A stretch of DNA of 64,000 nt, taken from contig SWDT01000003.1 in NCBI GenBank assembly GCA_009193035.1, positions 248,001 to 312,000 of the forward strand. The letters run 5' to 3'. The stretch comes from Halicephalobus mephisto. Taxonomy: Eukaryota > Nematoda > Chromadorea > Rhabditida > Panagrolaimidae. The position numbers and the translations under genes were made by a program. Under the pieces are notes generated by a model that saw only the letters and a program-made list of their open reading frames with translations, was not told the DNA's origin and did not search any database. This document shows, piece by piece, positions 21,142 through 33,905 of the stretch; the first letter of the stretch is position 1, and each line of letters begins with the position of its first letter.

Positions 21142-24100
21142 ATGAACAATCAGTTCCGGCTCCCGAAGAAAGAATATCCAGAGGAATCGGATGACCAGAG
21201 TTCCAGAAATTCGAAAGTGAAGATGGAAGTTGAATCAGAAGAAAGAATTCCGGAAAGTTCGGAAACGAGAATCGAAGCTGAATCAGAATCACAAGGAAGA
21301 TCTTCAAGAATCCCAAAAGTGAAAATGGAAGTTGAATCTGAAGGATCTAGAATCGAAGCAATGGAAGTGGAATCAGAATCAGAACAAGGATCTTCAAGGA
21401 CCTCGAAAGTAAAGACGGAAGTTGAATCTGAAGAACCTTCCAGAATTCAAACAATGGAATCAGAATCGCAAGAAAGATCTAAAAGTTCGAAGTCGAGAAC
21501 TGAATTGGAATCTCAACAGAGATCTTCAAAAATGGAAATCGAATCTGAATCTGAAGAGTCTTCCAGAATCCCAACGCCTGAAATCCAACCAGAATCTCGA
21601 CAAAGATCTTCAATGATTTCAAAAACAGAAATTCCACCGGAATCTGAATTCATCAGAAACCGTCATGAATCCAGTCCGCGTATCTCCAGAAATCAACAGC
21701 CATCTTCGAGACATACTGTAGAAGTCCATGAAGTAAAAAAAGAATCTGATGATTGCAGTTATTCCATTTTTTACAAAGGACATTTGATAGAAGATGATTC
21801 TAAAAATTTGAATTTACCTAAAATTTCGGAAATTCCTAAAATTTGCATAAAAGGAATTCGAAAAAAAAGAAACATGGTCGTTTCGACGAACAATTCTGAA
21901 ACCAAAAATGAAATTAGTCGGTAGGTTTTTATTTATTTATTTTAAATTAATTAAAATTTCAGATTTGCTCTAGAGACATGTGCTGCAGAAGGAAGATGTA
22001 CTTATTTTGTTGTTAGAAATGATGTGGTTGCTCGTAGACGTTATTTTGACCTTTCAGAAGCTTTTCCGTATGTATCTCTCTTGAGTCTGAAAAAAGGAAA
22101 AATAGATAACAAAAATGGTTTTATTTTTGTCGTCACAATTGATGTCATTAGAATATTACTCTATCACGGTGCGAATTTCGGCAATAATATTTTAATTTTC
22201 GATGATTGTGAGTACTTGGGTGAAACAGGTAATTTTTTTAATTTAATTTTAATCGAAAATTATTTTTAATCTTATTTTTTGGATGTTTATGGTTTTATAT
22301 ATGAAAATCAACTTTAGGATGTAGACGGCCAAATATTCTATATTACAGTAATTTGGAAAATTTCGGATTTACTTGAACAAAGTATAATTCTAAAACATTG
22401 ATTTCGGAACTATCACGTAGATTACCGTAATTTCTAAAAAGTAGAAATTCGTGTCGAGACAAATTTGAGGATTTTGATATATGATTTTTACTTTCACTAG
22501 GATTCTGGAAATTTTTAAATTTTGTAATTCCAAAATCTTCTATAATTTCATGGAAACTTTCATATATAATTTTTGCTTTCACTAGGATTCTGTAAGTTTT
22601 GAAATTTTGCAATTCTGAAATCTTCTATAATTTCATGGAAATTTTCATATATGATTTTTACTTTCACTAGGATTCTGGAAATTTTTAAATTTTGTAATTC
22701 TGAAATCTTCTATAATTTCGCGGAAATTCTTGGAGCATTCTGGAATCTTATCAAAAATTGGAATAATTTCCGAAGTCGAAATTCTGAAAGTTTATCGGGA
22801 TAATTTTAAAAATTTAATTTTTATGTGGATTTTTAGAAACTGGATCGATGTACGAGGAATCCTTAGCAATGCTGGGATATGCCCAATTAATCTTGTTTTT
22901 TCCTCAAATTTCAAATGCTAATCAGATTGCCAGATGGATTTGCAGTAATTTCAATAATGATGTGGAATCTGTATCTGTTAAAATCCCGGGAAATCCAGTC
23001 AGACATTTTATTTGTTATTATCAACAAGGACAAGCGGTTTCGATGAGTCTCGTTTTCAATGAAAAGGTTTGTTTTTTGTTTTTAATTAAATTAAAAATAA
23101 ATACATAGGGTGAATTGAATGAATCTGCCTTAGAAGCCCCTCTGGATCGGCCTTCGATGGGTACTGTAAATACGAAAATTAACGAATTGAGTATTTATCA
23201 AATCCAGGACACGATTGTTAGATTGATCAGAACGGCAAATGGACTATCTGAAATCCCTATTTTGGTCTACTGTAACAATATGGATGATGTTGAACGTCTG
23301 GCTAACAACATGGGAAATTTTAATTTTAATTCCGGAAGTAACAAATTTGGAGCGCTTGAAGAAGATGATTCGAAAAATGAAAGTAAAAAAATCCTCGAAC
23401 ATGTTCAAACTTTTGTTTTATCTTTAGAGGAACAAGATAAAAAAAATCCAATGATAGAAAACGTGAAACAATTTGCATTCAGAGGAATAGGCATATATCA
23501 TGATGGAATGATACCGTTTTTGAGAAGTCTTACAGAAGAATTATTTATTCATGGATTGATTAAAGTTTTGTTTGCAGATAAGGCTGTTATTTGGGAGACA
23601 AATTTAAAATTTAAATGTGTTTTAATTAATGAACCGAAAATAATTATTGAACCTGGATATTCGAGATGGATGACAGGAAGAGAATTTCATAAAATTTCAG
23701 AAAGAGCAACAGGGAAAAATAATCCGTTTGTTGTTACTGTTTTGAGAAATAAATTACCACCGAATATTGTGAAAGAATACTATACAGTGAGTTTTTAATT
23801 TTAGTTTTATGTAGGATTGTGTAACTTTTATGTCCCAGATGTTTATTTTCCGATTCTAACTTTAATTCAAAAATCAAGAAGTACTTTAAATAGTTCTTGT
23901 ACTGCCTTTCTTGAAGAGGCTCACTTATTGGACTTCTTTATTCCAAAGCGATATATCGAAATTCCAAAAAGAAAAATCACAATAGCAGTAATAGTAGTAG
24001 TAGTAATAGTAATATTAGTAGTATTAATAGTTATAATAGTTGTAATAGTAATAGTAGTAGTAATAATAATAGTAATAATAGCAATAGTAGTGATAACTGC

Positions 24101-26981
24101 TAAAGCTTCATAAAACAGCGCGCACACTCTTACCGTACTTTTCAGGGATTATCGTGGTAGGAAGCTGGTTCGCACTTTGCATCAATAACTTTACTTTTTA
24201 TATGGGATTTTGAAAGCTATTCTGATTTTACCTTCTTAGTCTAGGTGCGAAATTTTAGATTTCATTAGAATAATATATTAATTTCCGGAATCCGAAACTC
24301 TGAAGATCGGTTTCTGATTCTAGGTTTAGAGCTGGTAAATTCGATCGCTTAATGTAAGTACTTTTTTAGTCAGTTTTAACCTCGGAATTGGAGTGTAAAT
24401 GTTTGTGACACGAGTACTGTAGTATGATGATATTGTTTTTTAGAGAAATTATCCACCAATTAATTCGAAATTTAAATTTTCGCCAAATTGTGTTCTGAAT
24501 TTGTCTCGACACAGTACGTCAAGTCATGTACACGAAGCTAAAATTGATAAAAAATTCTTGATGGAAAAGTTATTTATGAAATTCCAACGACTTGATGAAT
24601 CTGATAGAATTTCTGATGGTTGGTTTTATTTTTTGTATTGATTTTTAATTTTCATATATCAATTTTTATTTTTGTTTATTAATTTTTAATTTTCATATAT
24701 CAATTCTTATTTTTTATATTGATTTTTAATTTTCATATATCAATTTTTATTTTTGTTTATTAATTTTTAATTTTTATATATCAATTCTTATTTTTTATAT
24801 TGATTTTTAATTTTCATATATCAATTTTTATTTTTTATATTGATTTTTACTTTTCATATATCCATCCTTTATGTTTATATATCGATTTCTTGTTTTTACG
24901 AATTTATTTTCACTTTTTAGAACTTCGAAATAAGAAAAGCTTACTTCAAAGTTTCAATATTAAAAGCAGGATTGAGAAAAACTTATCAGATTATAATTCT
25001 TTGTTGAAAGAAATCGAAAATAAAACAGAAGATGTTTATTCAGAAGCAATGAAAAGTGAAAAAATCAAAGATTTTTTGCAAATTGGAAGAATTTTAAAAA
25101 TTAACTACAATGGACAAGACTTTGGATATGGTGTTGTTCTTCAAAAAGGAACCAAGAAAATAAGTGTTGCTGTCAGAGTAACGAAAGAAAGTTTTGAAGC
25201 AGAAGATCCAAAATATCTCAGACCGGCGATTGAAGATGAAAATGAAACTTTGGCAGTTATTGCGGTTGTTCCGGAGAGAAATGTCACGAGGATTTCGTCA
25301 TATAGGTTACGATTGCCAATTGATAAAAAATTAGAAGATCCTGGAATGAAGGAATTCATCATATGGTCGTTAAAGGTGTGGTTTTTAGTAATAATTTTTA
25401 TAAAATTTTATTTTGGAAGATTTCCTAAATGTTTAATAATAATTTCGAATGTAATTATTAAGCTTTAAAAGTAGAAAGTTATGTATGTTGTATGGTAGTA
25501 ATTTAGAAATTTTTAGATTCATTTAAGTAAGATATAATTCTGCAAAATTAATTACGAAATTGGAATTTTCACATATCTTAATTTTTGTGAAGTTTTGAAA
25601 TTTCGCGTTAGGACAGTTTTGTAAGGATTTTTATATAGTTTTGTAATATTATAATCAGTTACGAAATAATTATTTTTTAAAATCGAAATTTTCATCTGTT
25701 AGTTTTGTTTCTGACAAGTTTTGAAATTTTGTGTCGAGAGAATTTTATGGAAATGTTCATATATGGATTTTACAATATATGATCAATTATGAAACATTCG
25801 AAAATTACGAAACGATTGCTACATAAAACTGAACTTTAAGCCATTTATGTTTTGAAAACTTCCAGAATTTCTTGTTGGGACAATTTTATAAAGTTTTTTA
25901 TATATGAATTTCGTAATAAGATCAATTACGAAATGATTGTTATTTAAAATCGGAATTTTCATATAAATTACTTTTCTGAAAATTTTAAGAATTTCTTGTT
26001 GGGACAATTTTATAAAGTTTTTCATATATGAATTTCGTAATATGATCAATTATGAAATGATTGTTATTTAAAATCGAAATTTTCATATATGAATTTTGTA
26101 ATTTTGTGGTTTTTTAGGAAGAAGAAAAGGGATTAGGATTCCCGGATTTGCATCCAATAGAAGATTTGAAAATAGATGATTCAAATTTGTCAAATATGTG
26201 GAGAAGATTAACAAAACTCAAGGATAAAGCACAAGAAATTGAAAAAGAAATGGATAATTTTGATCAAAATTGGAAAATTTTTCAAGAAAAACAAAATTTG
26301 GAAAATGATATTCAAAAATTGGAAGAAATTAAAAAAGAAAAAAATTTGGAAAATTTAAATGAAGAATTTGAAAATATTAAAGAATTTTTAAAACCAGTGA
26401 AATTTTTTAATGATGGAAATTTGACGATGAAAGGAATTTTTGCAGCTTATTTGAGAATGCCCAACGCTGTGATCGTGAGTGATATATTGTTTACTACTGA
26501 ATTGTTTGAAAAAAATCCGAAAAATGTTATTCTTGGTCTTTCGTATGTAGTTGAACATGGAATTAAAGACGAATTTATAAAAGAACCGACAATTAAAATT
26601 TTTAAATATTGTAAAACAATAATTTCGAAATATGCAGATTGCTGGAAAAAAATTACGAAAGATTGCTCAAATTTTGAAGAAAAATTTCACTTTACTTTGA
26701 TGATTTTTGTTCAGTTTTTATTGTCGGAGAAATTTAGAGGATTTCATGAGATATATAAGCAGTTGAGGTACTGTATAAGGGAAGGCGTAATAGCGACGTA
26801 TTTGAAAAAATTGGACGAAATGCTTTTGGAAGTGTGCAATTTGAAAAGTTTCTTACCGAGTGATTATGATGGAGAATTTTGGGATGAATTTGAAAAATTA
26901 AGAATAACGAAAATTCATAGAGGATTGATTATGGCGACTAACAGTGAAATGAGGATTTGTAAAATTGATTATTTTAAATAA
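21142..26981 (+). CDS. Mtr4/Ski2-like RNA helicase homologue, ATPase motifs lost (pseudo-helicase)
   Basis: Seven exons: 21142-21920, 21963-22228, 22837-23066, 23109-23786, 24444-24618, 24921-25375, 26118-26981. All phases fit, giving 1148 residues without a stop. Residues 1-258 are Ser/Glu-rich with repeated PKVKMEVESE-type units and no homology. From residue 261 the protein aligns with Mtr4. However, the region with Walker A is missing altogether. Motif II reads DDCE (340-343, normally DE[VI]H), motif III FPQ replaces SAT (370-372), and motif VI reads KISERATGKN instead of QMSGRAGRRG. Retained parts are GIGIYHDGM, the block PPINSKFKFSPNCVLNLSR, a KOW-like segment FLQIGRILKINYNGQDFGYG, a coiled coil at the start of exon 7, and a DSHCT-like C-terminus. 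Mtr4 feeds the nuclear exosome. This paralogue cannot be a normal ATPase and is perhaps a scaffold. ATTTTTAG just before the start suggests trans-splicing. Confidence 0.85.
22430..22735. repeat. Intronic tandem repeat, Mtr4-like gene intron 2
   Basis: Three copies of a unit of roughly 100-120 bp: TATATGATTTTTACTTTCAC, TAGGATTCTGGAAATTTTTA, AATCTTCTATAATTTCATGG. Recent duplication, no coding potential. Confidence 0.75.
23787..24443. repeat. Mtr4-like gene intron 4 with AAT/AGT microsatellite
   Basis: At about 23975-24110 there is an impure trinucleotide tract (AGTAGTAGTAATAGTAATAT). Open frames across it on both strands are only repeat artefacts. The rest of the intron is ordinary complex sequence whose function I cannot see. 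Confidence 0.7.
24625..24880. repeat. Intronic 60-bp tandem repeat
   Basis: Intron 5 of the Mtr4-like gene is largely composed of TTGATTTTTAATTTTCATAT and ATCAATTTTTATTTTTGTTT units repeated four to five times. Confidence 0.75.
25490..26100. repeat. Intronic repeat, Mtr4-like gene intron 6
   Basis: Diverged copies of a unit with TTTCATATATGAATTTCGTAAT, ATGATCAATTATGAAATGAT and TTGGGACAATTTTATAAAGT, about 120 bp each. AT-rich, with no exon-like signal inside. Confidence 0.65.
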
Positions 26982-27059
26982 ATTTGTTAAAATAAAGTTA
27001 TCAAACATTTTTTAAAAACTTAATTCAAATTTTTTGGATTTTTTAAATTGTAAAAGTTA

Positions 27060-27720
27060 TTTAAAAAGTGATTTTTGAATTTATTCATATATGAAATTAT
27101 GTTTTTTTGTATTTTTTCGCTGTAGGAAATTGTTCAATACAAATTCAACGTGGATTCTAAGTATATACGGTAATTAGTAGAATATTATAAAATTTGTTAA
27201 AATTTATTCGAAAATAATTTTCCAAACTTTTCATATATGAAATTTCACGTTTTTATTTACTTTTCTCATTCTAGAAGATCTTTTAGCAAGAATTATATAT
27301 AGATTCTATGTACGGTAATTGGTAAAATATAAAACTTGTTTGAAAAATTATTTTCGAAAAAATTTTAACTTTTCATATATGAAATTTCACATTTTTATTT
27401 ACTTTTCTCATTCTGGGAAATCTTTTAGCAATAATTATACAATATTTTACTAATTACCGTACATACTTAGAATCCATATAAAATTTGTTTGAAAAATTAT
27501 TTTCGAAAAAATTTTAACTTTTCATATATGAAATTTCACGTTTTTATTTACTTTTCTCATTCTAGAAGATCTTTTAGCAATAATTATACAATATTTCACC
27601 AATTACCGTACATACTTAGAATCTATATAAAACTTGTTTGAAAAATTATTTTCGAAAAAATTTTAACTTTTCATATATGAAATTTCACGTTTTTGTTCAA
27701 CTTTCCACTTTTTCAAGGAA
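27060..27720. repeat. 150-bp tandem repeat 3' of the Mtr4-like gene
   Basis: Four to five copies of a roughly 150-bp unit: CTTTTCATATATGAAATTTC (with the palindrome CATATATG), then TTTACTTTTCTCATTCTAGA and ACCGTACATACTTAGAATC. One internal segment (27430-27480 versus 27290-27330) is present in inverse orientation. Confidence 0.75.
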
Positions 27721-27913
27721 TATAAGTTTATTCCAATCGTTCTAGCTTGAAAACAACCCATAAAAAAGCAAATCAACTGAAAGAAAACATCGATGAGACA
27801 GGATAACATATCTAGGTATTCCTAACTTAGGAAATTAAAAAACCATGGATCAGATTTTCAAAAACAATTGAAAAATTATATACAAGACAATCGGGAGACC
27901 TGTAATCAGAGGA

Positions 27914-30171
27914 TTACACTTTGCTAAAACTGGCCGAGAACGAAGCAGCCAAGGTTCCGCCGGGCAACGAAACTCTGTGAGTCAGTGGTCCTTCGTCGTC
28001 AGAAATTACTTCTTCTGAATCGTAAGATTCTGATTCAAATTCGTCAAAATGGGACTCAATTGTCGAAACGTCATCCGATGGACTCGATCTGGATTCTTCT
28101 GGAAGAATATCGACCGAATTTTCGACGTTTAATTCCGCAGGTTCGATTTTCAAAGATTTTTTTGATTTTTTCGAATTAGATCTTTCAATAACGTGTACTG
28201 TATCGTGATTTTCATCCTCATTGATAGTAATAGTTTTACATCTACGGTACAGCCATGAAACAACTGTAATTCCGACGGAAATTGAAAAAATAACAGCGAT
28301 TAATATATGACATCCGGCGTAGACCAAATATTGTTGTCTCACTTTCATTCCTAATCCTCGTTTATCCGCAACGATGAACATAATCAAGGACTGCATTACC
28401 AGAGCAATGAAGGAATTCACTCCAAAAACCAATCCATACGATTCACAAACCATTTTTTTTGCAATATTCCATTGAGCAATCGTGATCATTACTTGATAGA
28501 GACTTCTGTATCCAATATAGCATCCATACATTATCCAAATGCTTCCTGTTTGACTGTAGATAATTAACAAACCCGCATCTATTCCGGATATCAAAACTAG
28601 TGCCATTTCGCCCCATTTATCCCAATTTATCGGAATAGCATTCATGATTAAAATCGCAAAAGTCGCAGTAAATGTATAACCTGCTTCTGCAAATCCATTT
28701 AACGGCGATTTTTTGTCTTGTTGAACTTCACCCCAGAGAGTTTGAGCATATTGAGCGACTTGCAAGGACATACACGTCGTCATAGCCCACCAAAACGACC
28801 ATTTTCTAATAAATCCAACACTATAAATCTTCACAAAATCAGATTTTAATTTTCTCGTTCTGTAAATTATATATTCACTGTAACTTGTAGGTAAAGGTCG
28901 AGATTTTTTTACTTTGTTCGATCTTGATCGAGCTTCAGCCATCCTAGAGACCATCACTTTCCAGTCCACTCTCGGCAATAAAAAACAAAAAATAAGAACA
29001 ATACAAGGCAGAACAAATGCGATTTGATTCAGCGTTCTGTAAGTCCCCAATCCGGCCAGAATAATGAACTGGGATATCAGATATCCAAAAGTCCTTCCTC
29101 CCATGGTTCCAGCCCGAGTCCAACTCGTCAATCTAAAATTTGCAAAATTCATATATAAATTAAAATTAAAATTTTTCGGATATTTTGGAAAATTACTTTT
29201 TTGTTAAAGTGGATTAATTAAAAATTTTCTTTTTTTAAAAATTAAAATTTAAAAAATTACTTTTTCATTAAAATTAAAACTTAAAAATTTACTTTTTTTA
29301 AAAATTAAATTTAAAAATTTTCTTTTTCATTAAAATTAAAACTTAAAAATTTACTTTTTTTTAAATTAAATTTAAAAATTTACTTTTTCATTAAAATTAA
29401 AACTTAAAAATTTACTTTTTTTTAAAATTAAAATTTAAAAAACTTACTTTCTATATTGATCTTTTTCCAATTTTGCATAAATATACGAAAAAAATGCAAC
29501 TTCAGAAGCAAGAGCCATTCCGTACGCAACCTGACCTGCTTGTTGTGAAGTGACGTCACTCGTAAAAACCAAAGAAAATCTATATCCGATTTGTCCGAGC
29601 ATTTCTGCCACCATCGTCGGCTTGTACAAAAACAGATCTGTCAGAAGGCAGACAGGAATCAATGCTACCAAATAAGAATAAGGAAAATAAGGATAAATCT
29701 GAAAGAATATTTTTGCAAAAAACCATTACAGTATCTTTCAAAAAAATTATTTGTTTTTACAAAGTATGTTTAAAAAAACTCAATATTACAGTATTCCTTT
29801 AAAAATAAATTTTTTTAAATTTTTATATATTTAAAAACTCAATATTACAGTACTTCTTTAAAAACGAATTTTTTTTTAATTGTTATGCATTTAAGAAAAT
29901 CAATATTACAGTACTTCTTTGAAAATAATTTTTTAAAATTATCTTTAAAAAACCAAACCTCGCTTGTTAGTTGATCGGCAGTTAAATTGAGGTATTCTGT
30001 TTGATATTTGTACATGAAAGGTTCTCCGATTTTTATTTCTTTCAGGATACTGTAGGCACATAACAGAATTGGAAGAAAATATGCAAAATTCCATTTTCGT
30101 ATGGATTTTATTCTAGATGCCACAACTGCCATTTTCGATTCTTCCAGATCTTTGTAATCCTCTGCTCCCAT
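27914..30171 (-). CDS. SLC19-family folate/thiamine-type transporter
   Basis: Three exons on the minus strand: 29959-30171, 29448-29698, 27914-29132. The product is 560 residues in one frame. Many hydrophobic segments fit a 12-helix carrier at the plasma membrane. Family-specific text includes GEPFMYKYQTEYLNLT near residue 50, PYSYLVALIPVCLLTD, ASEVAFFSYIYAKLEKDQY, and TSWTRAGTMGGRTFGYLISQ. These match the reduced folate/thiamine carrier family (nematode FOLT proteins, vertebrate SLC19A1-3). Substrate cannot be decided from sequence; folate import is the best guess for a nematode. The C-terminal 100 residues form a long acidic, Ser/Glu-rich cytoplasmic tail. TTTTTAG three bases before the ATG suggests trans-splicing. 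Intron 2 is a short simple repeat. Confidence 0.9.
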
Positions 30172-30329
30172 TGTCTAAAAACAAAATTTATCATTTTAGA
30201 AAAAAAATCATGAATTTCGGATTTCATCAATCTTAATAAAAGGGACGGGTTTTCAAAGTAATCACCACGTGGATAACGGACATTTCAAGGATATAGAAAA
30301 ACTATTTTTGTTTTTTTGTAGAATCATAA

Positions 30330-30825
30330 AAAATTACGTCCTTCCTAGAAATCGACAAAATAGGTACAAAATCACGCGTGATTAATGGACCATTCTGCAG
30401 ATAACTCGCTTCCTTGGAAACTAGCAAAGTAGGTACAAAACGGCGCGTGGTTGACAGATCATTCTGCAGATAACTCGCTCTCTTAGAAATCGACAAAATA
30501 GGTACAAAAACGGTGTAATTGCCAATACGTAATCGACACGCCCTTTTCGGAAGTCGAAAAAATAGGTACAAAATCACGTGTGGTTAACGGGTCATTCTGC
30601 AGATAACTCGCTTTCTTAGAAATTGACAAAGTAGGTACAAAAACGGTGTGATTGCCAACTCATAATTGTCGCGCCCTTGCCGGAAACTATCAAAATAGGT
30701 ACAAAACGGCGCGTGGTTAATAAACCATTCTGCAGATAACTCGCTTCCTTAGAAATTAGCAAAATAGGTACAAAACGGCGCGCGGTTAACAGACCATTCT
30801 GCAGATAACTCGCCCTTCGTAGGTG
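30330..30825. repeat. Minisatellite, roughly 70-76 bp unit
   Basis: Seven or so copies of a unit containing AATAGGTACAAAACGGCGCG, GACCATTCTGCAGATAACTC and GCTTCCTTAGAAATTAGCAA. It is unusually GC-rich for the window. Open frames on the minus strand (30302-30945) are by-products of the repeat length. Confidence 0.85.
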
Positions 30826-32010
30826 CAGAAGCGGCGCTCGCCGGTGAGTTCCATGTGGCGCTCTCGATTGTGCTTTTATCTTTTGGTTTACATAAAAATA
30901 CATTTGTCTGCGCATTCCTCGATCGGACCTATACAATGATAACAATATTGGAGAATTTTATAATTGGAAGAAGAATCATTCAAACCACCCCGGAACAAAG
31001 AAGAATATGTCAGTTTCTTGTTTCAAAACAATGGCTATTGGATTTTTGGTTCCACGAGATAAATAAACCGGTCTGTGGCACTTGAACCAAACTGTAATAA
31101 CTCCAAAATGGGAGGAGAGATGATTTCAGAACCGGGCTGACGTCAGAAACCAAATTTATCTGATGACGCAGAGTACGAAAGCGCCCCTGGGCCTCCGGGA
31201 CATCGCCGATATACCGCGGTTTCTGATTGAACTTTGTTTTTTGATCATTATCCACCAAAAGTCCAAAAAATCAAAAAATTGTAAAAATCGGAAATTTAAA
31301 AAATTGGAATTTTTGAATCATCCGATTACGGTACTATTGTGAAAAACAAAAGTGAAAATTTTCTCGACGCGAATTTTTAGGATTATTAAAAACGAAAAAA
31401 GCGAGTTGCCAGAATTACCGTTTTTTCCACTTTTTTTCGTTTTTCGCAGAAATTCGAAAAATCATAATTTCGCAAAAATTAAAAATTTCTACAGTATGGT
31501 CCTGATAAAAATTTCCGAAACTTAGAATTCTCGGAAAAAAATTGATTACTGTAGCGAATTGTCAGATTTATCGTTTTTTGTATTTTTACTCATTCTGTAA
31601 GAAAATTACAAAAATTCAAAAATTACAAGAATTCAAAAAATTACAAAATTTTGAAATTCAAAAATTACAAAAATTACAAAATTCAAAAATTACAAAATTT
31701 TAAAATTCAGAAATTCAAAAATTGTATAAATTCAAAATTTTAAAATTCAAAAATTACAAAATTTTGAAAATTACAAAAATTTTAAAACTTCGGACAGATT
31801 TCTAATTTTCTACAAATTTGTAGTTCTCAAAGAAGTGGCACAAGAGGTGATCTAGTTCCTGCCGCGACAATCCCTGGATTACGGTAGGAGGACGCTCGTC
31901 GTTGTACAAAAATGGCTGCTTCTTTAACGTTTTATTGAACTGTTTTCAAAACAAAAAAAATATAACAATGACTTAGAAATCTATCCCTAATAGTTCCTTC
32001 GAAGAATTAT
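30826..32010. other. Intergenic, no recognisable gene
   Basis: 30850-31250 has balanced base composition and short overlapping ORFs on both strands, but none matches a family I know. From 31600 to 31800 there is a simple AAATTACAAAATTTT tract. 31830-31960 is a more complex patch (TTCCTGCCGCGACAATCCCT) of unknown nature. Confidence 0.4.
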
Positions 32011-32019
32011 TATCGTTAA

Positions 32020-32560
32020 TTTTATTTAAAAATAAATATCTTTTGCGATTTAAAAAAAATAATTTTTTTATTAAAAAATAAAAATTTTTTGTAATTAAAA
32101 AATTAATTTTTTTTAAACGAATATTTTTTGTAATTTAAAAGAAACTTTTTTATTAAAAAAATAAATATTTTTGTGATTTAAAAAATAATTTTTATTAAAA
32201 AAAAAGATTTTTTTTGTGATTTAAAAAAACTTTTTTATTAAAAAATAAATATTTTTTGTAATTTAAAAAATAATTTTTTATTAAATAATTAATTTTTTTT
32301 GTAATTTAAAAAAAACTTTTATTAAAAAATAATTTTTTTTGTAATATAAAAAAAACTTTTTTATTAAAAAATAAATATTTTTTGTAATTTAAAAAAAACT
32401 TTTATTAAAAAATAATTTTTTTTTGTAATATAAAAAAAACTTTTTTATTAAAAAATAAATATTTTTTGTAATTTAAAAAAAACTTTTATTAAAAAATAAT
32501 TTTTTTTTGTAATATAAAAAAAACTTTTTTTTGTGATTAGAAAATTGTAAAAAATAAATA
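32020..32560. repeat. Simple AT tandem repeat
   Basis: A unit of about 70 bp (TTTTTTATTAAAAAATAAAT, ATTTTTTGTAATTTAAAAAA) is repeated seven to eight times, with the most regular copies at 32330-32520. Confidence 0.85.
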
Positions 32561-32934
32561 TTTTTTGCGATTAGAAAATTGTAAAAATTTAATATACTGA
32601 ACCCTAAACGAACTTGATTGGTACTTCGATCAAAAATTAAAAATCACTCGTGATATAGTAGTTATGAATTCGTTGAAACGCTGTGTAATTGTGAACCACG
32701 ATAGCCTGCCTTCGTCATTGTCTTTCATATGACCAAGTTTGCAAATTTCGATTGAAAGCCTAATTGACCCGGTTATCAACTCCACGGAGAAACAAATTTA
32801 GACCGTCATAATCAATCAAGGAATTAAAAGATAAAAATTAGAACTGTCGATTTTTAAAAACTTTGAATTCAAATTTCGAACTAAAACTATTAACTTTGAA
32901 TTTCATTTTTCCGAAATAATTCGAATTTCGAAAT

Positions 32935-33260
32935 TAATTTAAATTTTAAAACCAAAATGAAACCTGCAGATTGCTTGCAACATTCCAGAAAGTAGTTCGA
33001 CATTGAAATAAAATTGAATCTGCAGGTTGCCCGCAATATTACGGAATATTGATAAGATTTGTATTTTTAACTTTAATGAAAATTTCGAAATCGAAATGAA
33101 ACCTGCAGGTTGCTTGCAACATTCTAGAAAGTAGTTCGACATTGAAATAAAATTGAATCTGCAGGTTGCTTGTAATATTGTGGAAAATCAGTCAAATTTA
33201 CATTTACAAAAATTTCGAAATCAAAATTAAATCTGCAATTTGTTTGCAATATTTAGACCG
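32935..33260. repeat. Dispersed CTGCAGGTTGC repeat, left cluster
   Basis: Alternating copies of AATCTGCAGGTTGCTTGCAA and ATTCTAGAAAGTAGTTCGAC, with a period of about 150 bp. The same units, largely in opposite orientation, lie at 36115-36620. Confidence 0.75.
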
Positions 33261-33544
33261 ATTTGTCTATTTTTGCGCAAAAATTCGATTTAACTTTGAT
33301 GTGGATTGTTTTAAAATCTTCAGTTCTGATCTGAAAAAATAAAATTTCAAAATTAACATGAATCGAAAAAGCCAAAAATCCCAAAGCAACTACCGTGTAA
33401 TTTTTGTTTTTTTCAAGAATCCAGATAAAAAAAATTATTCTTGATCAAAACGAAAAAACGACGATGACAGTTTAATCAAATTAAATGTTTAAAAAACGAT
33501 AAATTAACCACCGCAAAGAGAACACAGATAAGGAAAATCGGCAT

Positions 33545-33905
33545 TTTGATCAATGCGAATAAAAATATGACAGTTTTAATCAATGTAAGTTGCAAAGATT
33601 GTTTTTTGAACAGTAAAGATTAAAAAAGCGACAAAAAACGAATGCGCGTAAAAAAAAGCGAAATTCTGGCCAGTGCATGGAAGAAATGGCATTTTGGCTA
33701 GTGCATGGAAAAAATGGCATTTGATCAATGCGCGTGGAAAAAAGCGAAATTCTGACCAGTGCGCGTTGAAGAAATGGCATTTTGATCAATGCGCGTGGAA
33801 AAAAGCGAAATTCTGACCAGTGCGCGTTGAAGACATGGCATTTTGATCAGTGCGCGTTGAAAAAAAGCAAAATTTTGACCAGTGCGCGTGAAAAAAAACG
33901 AAATT
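33545..33905. repeat. Minisatellite, about 60-bp unit
   Basis: Five to six copies of TGGCATTTTGATCAATGCGC followed by GTGGAAAAAAGCGAAATTCT and GACCAGTGCGCGTTGAAG. The ORFs seen here come from the repeat. Confidence 0.85.

Noticed and set aside
23801..24127. Val/Ile-rich ORFs on both strands, looking like membrane proteins
   Set aside because: They are translations of an AAT/AGT microsatellite inside an intron of the Mtr4-like gene.
27060..27720. Possible CRISPR-like regular repeat
   Set aside because: Spacers are as similar as the repeats, the unit is 150 bp, and the genome is eukaryotic; it is an ordinary tandem array.
30302..30945. Repetitive minus-strand ORFs with recurring ASYLQNG text
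   Set aside because: The protein repeats arise from the DNA minisatellite period; no start context, splice signal or family match.
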